From the NCBI GenBank assembly GCA_013399855.1, contig VXAY01007412.1:380672-444671 (forward strand): DNA of 64,000 nucleotides, read 5' to 3'. The stretch is from Oxyruncus cristatus. Lineage: Eukaryota; Chordata; Aves; Passeriformes; Cotingidae. A program made the position numbers and the translations under genes. Positions 12,184 to 24,124 of the stretch are shown here, piece after piece. Within the stretch, counting starts at the first letter, position 1; every line of letters starts with the position of its first letter. The notes below the pieces were generated by a model. That model was not told the origin of the DNA, did no database searches, and saw only the letters and a list, made by a program, of their open reading frames with translations.

Positions 12184-14346
12184 CTATGTGGATGAACAGC
12201 CACAAAAGTGAAGGGTGAGGAGAAAACTTTTCTTCAGATGTTTGTAGATATTATGTAGCATCAATCTGGAATATGGATTTTTAAAAGAAAAGAAAGTTTT
12301 TCATGTCAGTAAATAACTGTACCAGGAAGGAGAAAGTGGCTGGAAAGAAGATGGGGTCAAAACTAAAAATATTTGTTAAAATTAAGTAAATATAAATAGT
12401 AGTCTTTGACCAGGGAAATGATAGTAAAGAGTGGAGCAGAGGGAAGGAGAATAATGAATATGAGGGTACAGGAACTAACAGATTTGATTTAAAGGCAAAG
12501 CCTTCAATGGGATGAAACTAAGAAAACAAGCCAAGACTTGAATTCTAATGGATTTTTTTTTTAAAACCGTAATAATTTTTATTCTTAAGAAAGCAACAAG
12601 GAGTTACAGAGTTTCGCAGAATAATAGGCACTGCTTAAACTTCGCCTTATCTGTGCTTACTCAGTTTTGGTGTTGGAAGCCCAGTAAAAAATTTCTTCCT
12701 TCAAACCAGACTTAGGATACATGTCAGTAGGTGACCTGCCCTTTCACCCCTTAAAAATTATCATCTGCCCCATATTACAGTATAGCACTGACTGGAAATT
12801 TCCAGATCCTTTCTCAAGGAGAAGTGTTTATCCAGGAAATCTCTTGTTTTGGCAGCATAGAGGAATATCAGCGTTGGTGACTCTCTGTGATTTTACTGAG
12901 GCCTCTCAGCTCATGTTTCAGTGATCTGCTGGCTGAATACTCTAACCCAGAACACAGGCTGTGCCACAGTGAAGTCCACTGTATAAATTACAATTCAAAC
13001 CAGAATCTGCATTTCACTGAGTTCACAAGCCTCATCCAAATATCTTAGTCAGTAGAAACCAAACCAAATAAAATAAAATATAAAATCTCCATTCCCTTTA
13101 TGTCTCTGTTCTCCTAAACATCGCTCTTATCCTCCTAGTGTCTGTTGAATTGCACTGTTTCCTCCTAAATCATTTGCAGCTGCATCACCTCTTCCACATC
13201 CCACTTCCCTTCATTCCTGTGCCCTTTTACCTGTCTCCGCTTGCCTCTCCTCCTAACACCTACAATCAGGCAGGTCTCCCCTATCCAAACCCATTACCTT
13301 TTCTATTTCCTGTCTCCTATTGTCATGAGTGTTTCTGCTCTACTCTGACATTTCTGATTTCCATGGTGCCGTCATTTCACTTCCCATTCTTCCAGCTAGA
13401 GAAAATGCTGCAAAACATGTCAGCCTGGAGTGTGCAGAGTATTGCTCTTGCCCTTCACAAGACTTATGGACAGCACAAGCAAGATTAAAGTCATGAAGAT
13501 CCAGAGTGTGGGGTCTGGACCAAAAGCAGCTTATATGCTCTGCTGGACTTATATCCCCTTTTCCAGTTCAGAACCCTCCACAGCAAAAGACCTATTTTGA
13601 AAAACACTAAATGCTGTTTCTCCTAATCAAATTCCTCAAGCTGAAATTCAGGAAGAGTTTTATCAGCCAAATTACAAATTTAAACTAGGAGCTAAGGACT
13701 TGCTGAACCCAAACCGAAGCCTCTTACCTTTTAAATTAGCCAGCATTGTGCTCACCAAGGTAAACAGGGCAGCCAGATTAATTTCCTTGCAGCTCCTAAA
13801 GCTTCTGCTGATTCTGCCAATGGGCAGGACCATGAACACTTAGCTAGCATTGCATGTGCCCTCAGATTAATAAAACTGCATCCGACACCAGCCCACAGCT
13901 CTCCAACAGTGATAAATATGAGATGAAGTGAGAAGCTGACATTGGCCAGGTGGGTACACAGTGGTATAAGGGTGATCTCCACTCCCTTGTACCTATAGCT
14001 TTACCTATTCCAGGGTCAGGTTAACCAGAATAACCTGAAGATGACTGTGGATTTTCAGCTTTCACTTGATGTGCTAAAGGTTACTTAGCCGAATTTATAG
14101 TTTACAGAAGTCTACCTTTATATTCACAGGGGCAAATGTGTCTCTTTCTGTGTGAATTAACATCCTCTGTCACTCCAGTGTACCCTATAGCAGTACCAGA
14201 AGCAAAATGATCCAGTCTCCTAGATGTTCTATGTACACCCTGGCTGATCACAAGAGATAGAGGTTGTGACATTCCTATCTCTGAACTCCTCCCTGAACCA
14301 TCATACTTGCAAAGGTCGTGTCCTCCCTGTGGTCTGACTCGGGCAC

Positions 14347-14404
14347 CTCCTGCACAGGGAAGAAGCAGGATCAGTGGTAATAAAATTGGAAGAACTGAAG
14401 TCAT
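14347..14404 (-). pseudogene. signal-peptide exon candidate of the Ig-like pseudogene
   Basis: ATG is followed by an uninterrupted hydrophobic run, MTSVLPILLPLILLLPCAG, a textbook signal peptide with small residues before the cleavage point. A donor-like GAG/gtgccc leaves phase 1, which fits the V exon acceptor. The donor is weak and the gap to the V exon is about 5 kb, so linkage is an inference. Confidence 0.45.
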
Positions 14405-14825
14405 GCCATCTCCAGGAGCAGGGAGGTAAAAGAACAAAATCCTCTGGAACTGACAGGAGAAGGTCAGGAGTGGGATAGCAGTGGTGCCAGTGACACTGAC
14501 ACAAAAGGTAAAAAGAGCCCAATTCATACCTAAGCCACAATTTCAGGGCAGCCACAGGCAGCCACACCAGTTTACAGCACTCTAATGATGACCATGTGAG
14601 AGATTGCTCACAGGCTGAAATTTTTCATGGTCTCTTATACAACCTTGAACACTGACTAACCCTGAGACCCTATTATTTTTGTTTCTCCTCCCCACATTAT
14701 CCATAATCTTGATCATGGCTTCATTTTCAAGTACCTGGCACAAATACTGACACCCATGTGTAAAGCTTTGTGAGACTTTCCAGAAGGATATCTAGGGACA
14801 GAAAACAGAGCAACATTAAAAAAAA

Positions 14826-14845
14826 NNNNNNNNNNNNNNNNNNNN
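14826..14845. other. assembly gap, 20 N
   Basis: A run of exactly 20 undetermined bases after an A-rich stretch. True distance is unknown, and reading frames crossing it are not meaningful. Confidence 0.99.
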
Positions 14846-15562
14846 AGGAACTGGTGGTAGTCCTGCTCCTGGGACCAATCTACTGTCCCCACAACTCAGA
14901 CAATATGGTCCTGAGTGTGTGTGTTTGGAGAAGAAAAACATCCTCATATGGTTAAAAATCTCACAGGGACCACTTAAGCTGCAAGTGTAGACAAGGACTT
15001 GCTGCACTCGGCAGGGTTTCAGTCACCATGCAATTCATGCCTTTAATTACCAAGCACTCAGCTCAGGTTCATCAGCAACCTTTATGGGTAGGAGAGGGCT
15101 CCTTCTTGCATAGCTGACTCATCCCAGATGCACCAAGACCAGAGATGGCAAGCGTGGTGTGTGCCCATCCACCTGAGCCAGTTTTCACCTGGCCAGCCCA
15201 GGTGAGGAGAGCAGTGGTCCAAGCCAGCAGATATCCCAGCTCCCAGTGAGGTTCTTCTGCCCAAGACAGTAAGATAAAAGTCAGATCTCATGTCCTGAAC
15301 ACGCACTTCTGGCTATGAACCAGAGGACAGGGGTATGAGTCAGCACCACTGTGCCTGTGCAGCGGCTGTTAGCTGTGGTAAGCTGTTGAATAAGTTCATG
15401 GCCATTTCAGAGGAAACCCACCCACCACCACACCTATGGCATTTCTCTCTAGTGCCACTGAAATGGGTTTAAATTGTGTAGTGAGACAGACACTGCTGGT
15501 AACATGCTTGCTTTCTCTCACCTGTTGCCTCAACAAGCCCATTCTGGTTTTAAGTTAGCGTA

Positions 15563-15568
15563 TTTATT
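15563..15568 (-). terminator. candidate FBXO40 polyadenylation signal
   Basis: A canonical AATAAA on the minus strand (tttatt on the plus strand) lies about 750 nt after the FBXO40 stop. It is a plausible 3' UTR end, but the hexamer is common in AT-rich sequence and no transcript evidence is available. Confidence 0.35.
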
Positions 15569-16316
15569 AAAAAATAAACCAAATCTTAAGCGCTCTTCTG
15601 CTCTGTAAAAACAGAAAAGATTCTTATGCTCAAGCCCCTTTAACTGAAGCAAGCATTATCTATACTGTTACTGAATGGGTTGCTGAATCTCTCTTATGGA
15701 AAAGAATAGTATTTCTTTGACATATTGTTTACAGTCGCTTACAATTAGAATTTGCAACTTACAGCTGCTAAACCACAAATTCCTCAGTTCTCACTGGAGT
15801 TCTAATGAATTCCCTTAATTTTGGGGTGTCCTTTTCTTTTGCCCATGTCTCAGAACAGGTTACCAGTCCCTAGCCCTGCCAGGCAGAAAGGCATCTACCT
15901 GTGCTCCCAGAGCTTGGCTTTACAAATGAAACCAAGGTGTTCCAGACCTAGTCAAGCCACGTACATTAACTGCTCTTGCTTCTCTCAGGCACATGGTACA
16001 GGAGCAGCAGCCTACCTTCAAGGTTGCAAAGATGCTGTTTTCAAAGAAGATCCTTATTGCTTTCTTCAAAATGCTGTATTAAGCAAGGAACAGAAACATA
16101 AACAGAAAGCATGTGATGTTAGTGAGCAGTGGATGATGTTTCAACAATTAAATTAATGAAGGAAGAAAAAATATGCAGGACGTTTCAAACACAACCAGGG
16201 AGATCAAAGTTTTGTACATCCAAAGGAAAGTTGGACGCAACAATCTTTACACCTGAATCCCCAAATCTTTATCTGAAGACATCTGAAGGGAGCACAGCAG
16301 AGGGCAAGCAGGTTGT

Positions 16317-16514
16317 TCAGATTCTGTGCTTGAAAGTAGAAACCAAAGTCTTTCGAGTCTGCTCTCGAGATTCAGACATGCCTGTCAGCAGCACGGGGTC
16401 CGTCCTGTGCTCCACTTGGTAGAAGGGACAATTCTTCAGGTGTTCTGACATGCACATGACGTTACTGCGCTGCCATTTGTGAACTCTGGAGAAGAGGCTG
16501 CTGAACTGCCAGAT
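16317..16514 (-). CDS. FBXO40: FBXO40 C-terminal coding exon and stop codon
   Basis: After the acceptor cccatgttag, 65 codons run from IWQFSSLFSRVHKWQ through MSEHLKNCPF, EHRTDPVLLTGM and KTLVSTFKHRI to TGA at 16319-16317. The pattern follows the human C-terminus, which is about a dozen residues longer. It was missed by simple ORF length because it has no ATG start. Splicing from the large exon is phase 0. Confidence 0.93.
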   Translation of the reverse strand: MWQFSSLFSRVHKWQRSNVMCMSEHLKNCPFYQVEHRTDPVLLTGMSESREQTRKTLVSTFKHRI

Positions 16515-19500
16515 CTAACATGGGAAAGGGAAAGAAATCAGGGAGATAAAATGGGGATGGTGGTAAAAACAGAAGCAGATTTTAATTATCTATACGTGCT
16601 CACAGTGGGTGTGCATTATTCATACTGGACAGGCTGGTGAACATCTGATTGTGCAGGCCCGGCATAAACAAACATGGGGTCTGTATTGTTAACTATCTCA
16701 TATTTGCTGGTTTTTCTGCTTTAGTCATCACCTGCCATTTTTAATGGACAAGTCACTGACACCATGATTTCCATGCTGTCAGTCCTGTGCAGAGCACGAG
16801 GAAATCCAGGACACCTGACCACTGCACCTCTGCAGAAAACTCCATCACATGTGCGGTGTGATCCAAGATGTTCATAAAGCAAAGTGACCACAGCATGCTT
16901 ATGTGATATGTATCTCAAAGAAACCTGATGATATAAAGACCTTCCAAGGCACCTATTGGCAACTACAAAGCAATTACCATTACATCACTGTTATTATTCA
17001 CCCCACTCCAGAAAACTCTGGGAAATATAAAGTTATTCCTAGAGGACATACAAACTTGTAGAAAATAGAAATGTGCAACTTTTCTGTTTGCAGTGATACC
17101 ATGCACCATTTAGTGATATACTAGCATGTAGGGATACGACTGTGATTAAGTGACTTTAATATTTGCTGCATACCATTAAATCAAACCAATTTTTAAAGAT
17201 TTCTTCTCCATAAAAATGTTTCTTCCTCAGGAAGAAGGATAATATGTGGACGTGCAATGCTAAAGATTGCCTGACCCCGTCCTAGTTCTAAGTAATAACA
17301 GCTATGATACACAGTAGTCAAGGAATTTCGAATTACAAACAATGTTTTCAAGCAGAGTCTGTGCATTGGAAACAAGATTCCTGTGTGGTCAGTACAGAAA
17401 CCTAACATCAAAAAGGGTTAAAGAGTCCTTAAATTCAATGCTGCTGGTTTGAAATTGCACTACAATAACTGAAGTCACCTGCTTTATGATGGGGTGGCTG
17501 GAATGTCTTCCTTTTGCTGAAAGAAGCCACATTGTCCAGTAAATTATTTCAGTGGCTAATTCCTGGTCTGGATTGGGCTAATTCAACTTGCAGCCACCAA
17601 CAATTTCTTACACAGATTTTTTAACTCACCATGCTTCATGTTTTCTCTTAAAAGAGTGTACTTTATCTTAATAAGCATGAATTGCTACGCTTCCAAGAAT
17701 CAAGAAGTAGAGATCTACAGGGCTCTGCTTGAAAGCCAGGTCCTTAGATAATTTCTGGGAGTCTCTTGTGGACCTCTAAATTCTTATTCCTAGATCTCTG
17801 TCTTGTCTGCTTGGCCAGGCTGAAGTCTGTCATGCTACTCTTTCAAGCAGTTTTATCTGATGGTGGACTTGACAGTGTTAGGTTAATGGCTGGACTTGAT
17901 GATCTTAGAGGTCTTTCCCAACTAAAATGTTTCTATGACTATATGATTTGATGTTAGAGCAGCTGCAAGGCTATCAGCTAGAAAAAAAACCCTGTAATAA
18001 CTAATGTTCAACTAGGACTTAGACTGCATTGTGTTCACGTATTTCTTCCTAAACAACCCAAACAGCCAATAAGGGTAGCAATTTTCCAGCACAAACAGTG
18101 GGAGACCAGCTTTGCAGAAGATGGTTTCCTATCCCCATGCTGCTCCCTCACTCACAGTAACCCTATGAACAACTAATCGTGAAAGCCCCTGGGGTTTGAT
18201 GTGAATGCCTGAGCCCCTTTCACAGCCATGTCTCCCTGTTCTTTACCTTTTTGGCATTCTAAAGCATTTTGACATACCCTAGACTAGCTTGTAAAGAAAA
18301 AAAAAAAAGCTTGAACATCAAGTTCTTCAAAAATCCATGGTAATGCTTAAATATCAGGAATTCTTAGTTTCCAGTGCCTAAAAATGGTGCACGTGCAAGC
18401 AGGTTACCCAAGACAAGCTTGGGTGGGGACTTTCTGCCAGTCAGATGTCTAGTTACACCTTCCTACCTTTGCTAGATGTGCAGCATTTTACAGCCCTGCC
18501 CCTGACAACAAACCCTTGTGCAAATTCACAACCTCATGAACCTTCCCCACATCTGCATGCTTATCTGCAGCTTTAGTCAGAGTCACTTGCCTTTTTGCGA
18601 GCTCTCCACGAAGTACCACCATGGGAATATCTTTTTTTCTCCCAGACCAGCAGGACCATTCCCCTCTCTTGAAGAAGAGTGGCACAGATGTCCCTCATGA
18701 GCACTGACACTTGTGATAGTTGAGATAAACTGAAGCTGTCCAGAAATCCCGCAATGTACTTGAGCACTTCCACTGGGAGGCTGCTCAGCAAGTCCTTATT
18801 TCTTCCTCGACGATCCACTGTGAAATTGCACTTCCCCGGTTCAGCAAGAAGGGTGTCCACCTCTGGCTTAATCGCAAATGTCTTGAGAGGTTTGCTGTAT
18901 ATAACCTTGGCCTTAAGTCCACCAGGGCGGAAGTGATTCTGAACAAAAGGACATCCCAGGTAGGCCAGTGGGCAGCGCTGCTGGAACCATCCATCCAGAC
19001 ATGACTGGATATCGGCATGCACATTCTTGAAGTGGGATGGGAACTCATCCCTCCTGAAGAAATGACTGCAAGTGAACGTGAAAGCTGAACTGCTTTTGTT
19101 GTGTCTTCTGGTTACACAATCAGTGTAGAGCTCCATGTGGAGTTCTTGTGGGCTTTTTTCATCCAGAACATCTGCTAGAACAGCATTGGAGGAGAAGGGC
19201 TCCAAAGGAAAGCTGTATGTCTGTGTTGCAAAATCCACAAAGAGTCCATCTATACCCCTTGCTTCAGAGATCTCGTGGCCTTTTAGCTCTTTTTCCAGAG
19301 CACACAGCAGTGTGGCTTCAACTATACTTGTCTTAGGCAGTTCTTCTACATTTATTCCCAGTTCTGAGGTATCCACTGACTTGTCTGAAGTTGGCATCTT
19401 GTGGCCCAGGGCATCTCCTAGTCGTGCTCTTTTGCCACAGTAACTAACTGGCACTTTGAAAGTGTAGACAGTCTTCACCTCCTGGGCTTCCAAGTTCCCA

Positions 19501-20489
19501 TAGACAAAGTCTTTTTCTTTGGGAGTGCAAGCAGCTATCTGGCCAAAGCGGATGAGCATTCCACCATGATGTACCAGATACATGTTGTAATCACCTACAC
19601 CAACTTCCTTCTTCAGCCTCTCCAGGACTCCTTCTTGCCAGGGAGCCATTCCTTTCAGTTCTCTACTCGGTGTTACTTGTTCAGGCTTTTGGTCCTTTGC
19701 CTCTTCTGCACCGTCAGGTCCTTTCTTTGCCTTCTCTGTGGAGCTGGCAGCATGAGAGGCTGGTGCTGTCTTCTTGGAAGCCTCCTCTGTCTTTTGTCCC
19801 GTGCTGGCTGCTGAGCCCACAACCTGGCAAGCCAGGAGCTCTTTGCTGAAAATGTTCTCCCAGGTTTTGTAACTTCCCAGGTCCATTCCCTCTTTGTCCT
19901 TTGCCAAATCTTCACGCTCACGTTGGCTGAGCTCAGGAAACTGGTCTTTGCCCTCTTGGGAACCACTGGCGACTCCCCCCACAGCACCTGCTTCACCACC
20001 CATGGCTTCACCCAATAGCTCTTCCACTTCATCCTTTTTCCTCCACTCTGGAAACAAGTCAGCTATTTTCAAAGTCCTGAAAAGTACCTTCTGGTCTCTG
20101 AGTGCCAAGGCTGTGTCCAGACACTCTTCATTTAAGGCCTCCTTCATAATGTTCTTGTGGAGGGTGGTGTCTGAATCCACGTTTGGCCAGCGATTCCACT
20201 CCATTGAGCAGCAGACAACACTGGCTGGGCAGACTTGGAGGTGCTTCCCCAGCTTAAAGCGGGCCATGGAAAAAGGGCAGCCATAGGCTGAGTTGAGGCA
20301 GGAGACCTGCTCTAAGGGACAGAGCAATTGATGCTCCTCCTCCTTGCACATGTGAAAGGTGGCCCCGCAGTGAAGGCGGCAGCTGATCACCATGCAGGAG
20401 ACGGAGATCTCAACTGGTGCGCGGCAGTGCCGGCTGAAACATCTCTCACAGTGTCTGTGCTGCCCAGGGGGAGCTTTCTGGGCCCGGTG
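16317..20489 (-). CDS. FBXO40: FBXO40, muscle F-box protein 40, two coding exons, initiator exon not located
   Basis: Substrate receptor of an SCF (SKP1-CUL1) ubiquitin ligase in skeletal and cardiac muscle; in mammals it targets IRS1 and dampens IGF1 signalling. Two exons, 20489-18591 and 16514-16317, give 633 + 65 codons plus a stop, close to the 709 residues of human FBXO40. Numbering from the first codon of the large exon, a Cys/His-rich TRAF-type zinc finger spans about residues 11-94 (C14, C17, C22, C37, C41, H46, C48, H53, C57, C64, C71, H83, C87, C93). A variable acidic/Lys linker follows at about 110-270, a conserved middle region (NMYLVHHGGMLIRFGQ) after it, and the F-box lies at about 567-616 (SLPVEVLKYIAGFL). 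The C-terminal exon codes IWQFSSLFS to STFKHRI. The reading frame is open throughout, and the gene looks intact. An upstream exon must supply the first few codons including ATG. Confidence 0.96.
17860..17946 (+). mobile_element. CR1 LINE 3' tail
   Basis: gttaatggctggacttgatg, then atcttagaggtctttcccaa and tttctatgac, is the 3' end of CR1, inside the FBXO40 intron and opposite to the gene. Confidence 0.82.
18591..20489 (-). CDS. FBXO40: FBXO40 large coding exon
   Basis: The acceptor (ttttctgtgcacag) is immediately upstream on the minus strand, and the first codon is CAC at phase 0. The reading frame is already open 32 codons before the first internal ATG (20393), and those codons (PPGQHRHCERCFSRHC) match human FBXO40, so that ATG is not the true start. 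The frame runs past the exon end into intron and stops at 18573. The protein homology instead ends at AAG (18591), followed by gcaagt. Confidence 0.95.
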
Positions 20490-23400
20490 CTGTGCACAGA
20501 AAAGACAAGAAGATAAGAGTTACTGCCTGAGGGACAAAGATGGCCACAGACCCTTCATGCTCGTCCTTGGTTTCTACACATTAGGTGCTCACACGCACTT
20601 CTAGCGGGAATAAGGCTGTGGGCAAATGACTGCCAGCTCTGTACAGTCACGGATCAGCTCTGATCCCCACAGTACAGTGTGGCCTGGTAGTAGCACATAT
20701 ATAAGGTCTTTGCTTGTCAGCCTAAGCAGTCATGGTTTGGTAGCAAGTGGTTTTCTATCCCAATATTTATACTGGGTCTTTCTAAACCAAGCTGCTGAAA
20801 TCAAGACTGCCAGAGGCACAGAGGAGGAGCATTCCACTTCCTCAACATCGGGTAGGAAAAATGACACTCCTTTTTCCTCTCTAGCAAAATTAGATGGTCA
20901 TTTGGCTTAGACATCTTCTCATCTCCCATAAAAACATGACTGTTGCACAAATGAACCTCCCTTTGCTTTACACCAGCAAGGTGGAGAGTGAGAATTATCC
21001 TCAGCATACCAGTTCCCAGTGTGGAAAACAGCCTGGGTAAAGGCTAATTTGCCTGGCCTTCTTTACTCTGCTTTCCTGATTTACCCTTACGCCCTTTGAT
21101 GATGCCTGCATGTTGTTGAACAGAGGCTGCAGGGAACTTTCCTTCAAGCAGGTTATTTGCTACTTCTACTTTATTCAAAACCTGGAATAAAGTGATACCT
21201 TGGTTTGAGTTTTGGAGTGAAGCTTCAGAGTGTAATGGAGGTGTGTTGCAAGGTTGTACTCACTCCAATAAATCCATTTTCTTTCAATTTTTTTTTTTTT
21301 ACAAACTGCCTTTCACCTTTCTGCCCCTTGCTGCCACCAGTGAATGCTGATAGGAGGAAGAAGATGGCAGGTATGGTCTATCCTGTGCTCCTCTCCACAA
21401 CACCCTGTGCATTTAGGGCAAAAGGGGAGCAGTAAAGACCACACACTTGTGTTTGAATTTGATGTGTTGCTCAACACAACTTTGTTCCACCTTTTGCAAT
21501 TTTCAGTGCTGACTGATGTCTGCTTACAGATCCTAGTGAATCAACCCCATTCCCTCTCAGCCCTGCAGGATAAAGGAACACACCCTTGGTGGTCTCTTTA
21601 CTCAGAGACTTACACTCTGAAGTATAAGGCTCAGGTACCTTCCCCTTTGAATGGAAAGAGCTCCAGACAGTGATGCAGAAAATAATATTTTGTAACTGCC
21701 CATTATAACATCCCTGCCTTGTCTTGGGAAGCACTGGCTTCTGGACAGGGGTGACACCAGCATGCAGGCCAGGGTGGCCTCAGCCACATCCAGCCCTTAA
21801 ATACATGTGGTTCAGGGTGGCATCTGTCCTGGTTTAGGCTGTTCGTTACACCTACATTTATGTGGTTCAGAGAAGCAGGAGATACAGATGGATTTATTTC
21901 ATATTGGCAGCATCCTTGCTGCTCTCATTCTTGTAGCATTTTGCTGCAAATATAATCTCTAAAAATAGTCCCAGCCATGACTTGCATAAGGTCAGAGGAA
22001 GGCTGGCTACATTACACCGCAATAAATACCATGAATGTGTTGTGTGAACAATACTTTCCACTGCAAAAGTAACTCTTGGGGAGAAATAATTGATAAATAA
22101 AAATACATCAAAGGCACAGGCCTTATTGTTCTCCAAAACACATAAAGGACTGATTGCAATGTTTCTGGAGAAGAACCTGCTTTCACATTGCTGTATGCTG
22201 AAACAAACGCCATCTGAATCACATGTAGAGAAAGAAAATACATGCTTTGTGTATGAAAAGTGACCATATCAGAGCATTCAGATGCAGAGTCAGTCTTCAT
22301 CATTATTCAGGTATTTTTTTAGTTGAGTTTACCTCATCTCTAACTTGCATATGCTGTTCTTTTCAGACAAAATATGTCTATGTCTCTCTTCTCATTGTTA
22401 AATCTGTGAAGCCAGAGGACAGGAAGAAGGGACACAGATTTTTTTCCTGATATTTATCAGGGTTTGAATGCTGCTTCTATTCTGACATGCTGGTAATCAG
22501 GAGCTTTGTATTTTAATTGATGATTTAGTTAGCGCTGTGGTTTAGTTGATGATGTTGCTGTCAGCACACAAACTACAACTTTCAGAACTCTCAGTAGAAA
22601 GTTTACAAATCTTTGCCTCAGTAAGTTTGATACATAACATCCAGAGGCAGGTGACACACAGATTCGTGAGGTGATGAAATGTTTCTCTGAAGATGTATAC
22701 TTCTTGTTTCCCTGCAACTTGCAAAATTTTTTAAGATCTGGGTTAGAAAAAAAAAAGCAAAGCAGAAATGCTAACTTCAATCATGTTCAAGCTACTGTGC
22801 AAGAAAGGATGCACATTGCAGTCCACAGTCTGTCCACTTTGGTAAATCTTTATTTTTAGACTGTCAAGACAGCAAATCAAGTAAGGCTTAAAAATATACA
22901 GCTGCTATTTTAACTGCAGCTATGTTTGTGTCTGGAGCAGATCTGTTCAGTGACAATAACCTACAGTTTATAAACCAATTACGATTTATTTTCAGGAAAT
23001 ATACATTTAATTCAGTTGCAGTCAATTAGCCAAAATAATACAAGTGTTTTCTTACTTGGTATGTGCTATATGTGACTGACCATTTGACATACTAAGGTCA
23101 TACATCGTACCTGAGTTCTTTGCACAGAATCAAGGAATAGCTCCCATTTTGAACAAACATGAAAAAGGGCCACTCAGAAACCCTAGATAATGACCCTAAC
23201 GAGTGCCTCTGAGATGAGATTGTGAACAAACTTGAAAAAATCTTGCTAAATTTTACAACAGGATAATGAGCTCTTAAAAAATCCCAGGAAAATTTGCATC
23301 CAAATGCTGGAGCCAAGAATGGTAAAGTACATATAATGTTACAACAGAAGGAATGTGAATGCTTTTGTTGAATGTATAGGCAGATAGGTGATGTCCTCTA

Positions 23401-23989
23401 TTTCTTTTAATCCTTGTTACCAAGTATATCATGTTTATCTCATTTTTATCATATTGAAATTTCAAGGTGAATAATTAATTAATAACAGAGTTATTAATTT
23501 TCTTACAGGGTTTTTCAGTATATCTAGTATCTTAGATCTGAGGGCGTTCACAGTCAATAAAGAATTTATCTTTGCAGTACTAGAGGTGCCCTTACAGTTG
23601 AAAGATACTGTTACCTCTATTTGGCAGATACAGAATTAAAGTATAGAAATATGAAAATAACTAGCAGTAATATTTGTATAATATTTTATACAAATAAGTA
23701 ACTATACATGCCAATCATGGAGATGTTCAGGTTCTGATGTTTCACTTGCAGTTGCATGCTTCCTGCACAAAAACCCTGGCAGAGACTGCTGCAGAATTAC
23801 ATTTTCTAGGACACCGTCTAAATCTCCTTAAACTCAAAATTTTCTTTTCCTTTCATGAACCATTCTTCCTCAGTCACTACTTCTTAATAGCCTGGGCAAG
23901 AAATCAGATTTGTGTCTCCTTTGCTAAACAGATACTTTTATTTCTTAGAGCTACTTTTATTTTTTAGAGCTGAGGATGAAAACACCATG

Positions 23990-24124
23990 ATTTCACAGAA
24001 TATTCTGAGTTGGAAGGGGCTCACAAGGATCATTGAGTCCAGCTCTTAAGTCAATGGCCCATATGGGCATCAAACACACAACCTTGGTGTTACTAGCACC
24101 ATGCTCTAACCAACTGCACTGCCC
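23990..24124 (-). mobile_element. tRNA-Ile-derived SINE with CR1 tail (TguSINE1-like)
   Basis: On the minus strand a tRNA-like head (A box in agttggttagagcatggtgc, B box in ggttgtgtgtttgatgcc) is followed by the CR1-type tail, ctggactcaatgatccttgt to tcagaatattctgtga. A head-to-tail tRNA-Ile/CR1 structure is the design of TguSINE1, reported from passerine birds and moved by CR1 machinery. The head is mutated away from a folding tRNA, so it is not a tRNA gene. Confidence 0.8.

Larger units (their letters stand above)
7587..14404 (-). pseudogene. decayed Ig-superfamily receptor gene (signal peptide, V, C1, TM), B7/TAPBPR-like
   Basis: Four exon-like blocks lie in order on the minus strand: signal peptide 14404-14347, V domain 9190-8835, C1 domain 8655-8392 and transmembrane 7676-7587. 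Every junction is phase 1, as usual in Ig-superfamily genes. The C1 half DGTYSVTSYLSISS plus YSCLVSHLALAEP is like the C1 domains of tapasin-related protein and NCR3LG1 (B7-H6). The V exon end reads YICLISTLLHQAQHIIQLH, a normal F-G strand. The V exon length is not a multiple of three and needs a frameshift, it has stops, and its donor reads at, not gt. The C1 exon has an in-frame TGA and lacks the B-strand Cys and core Trp. A cytoplasmic exon was not identified. I infer a pseudogene of a V-C1 receptor; the exact family is unsure. Confidence 0.68.

Noticed and set aside
14102..14346. Continuation of the signal-peptide frame as one long exon
   Set aside because: After CAG the sequence loses any domain-like character; a donor at 14346 explains the signal peptide better, though the donor is weak.
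14770..15007. Frames crossing the N run
   Set aside because: They contain undetermined residues across an assembly gap, so length and frame are arbitrary.
19135..20286. Plus-strand frames of 82-130 codons opposite FBXO40
   Set aside because: They are antisense shadows of the conserved FBXO40 coding frame.
24061..24124. tRNA-Ile gene on the minus strand
   Set aside because: The head does not keep an acceptor stem and is fused to a CR1-like tail; it is a SINE.
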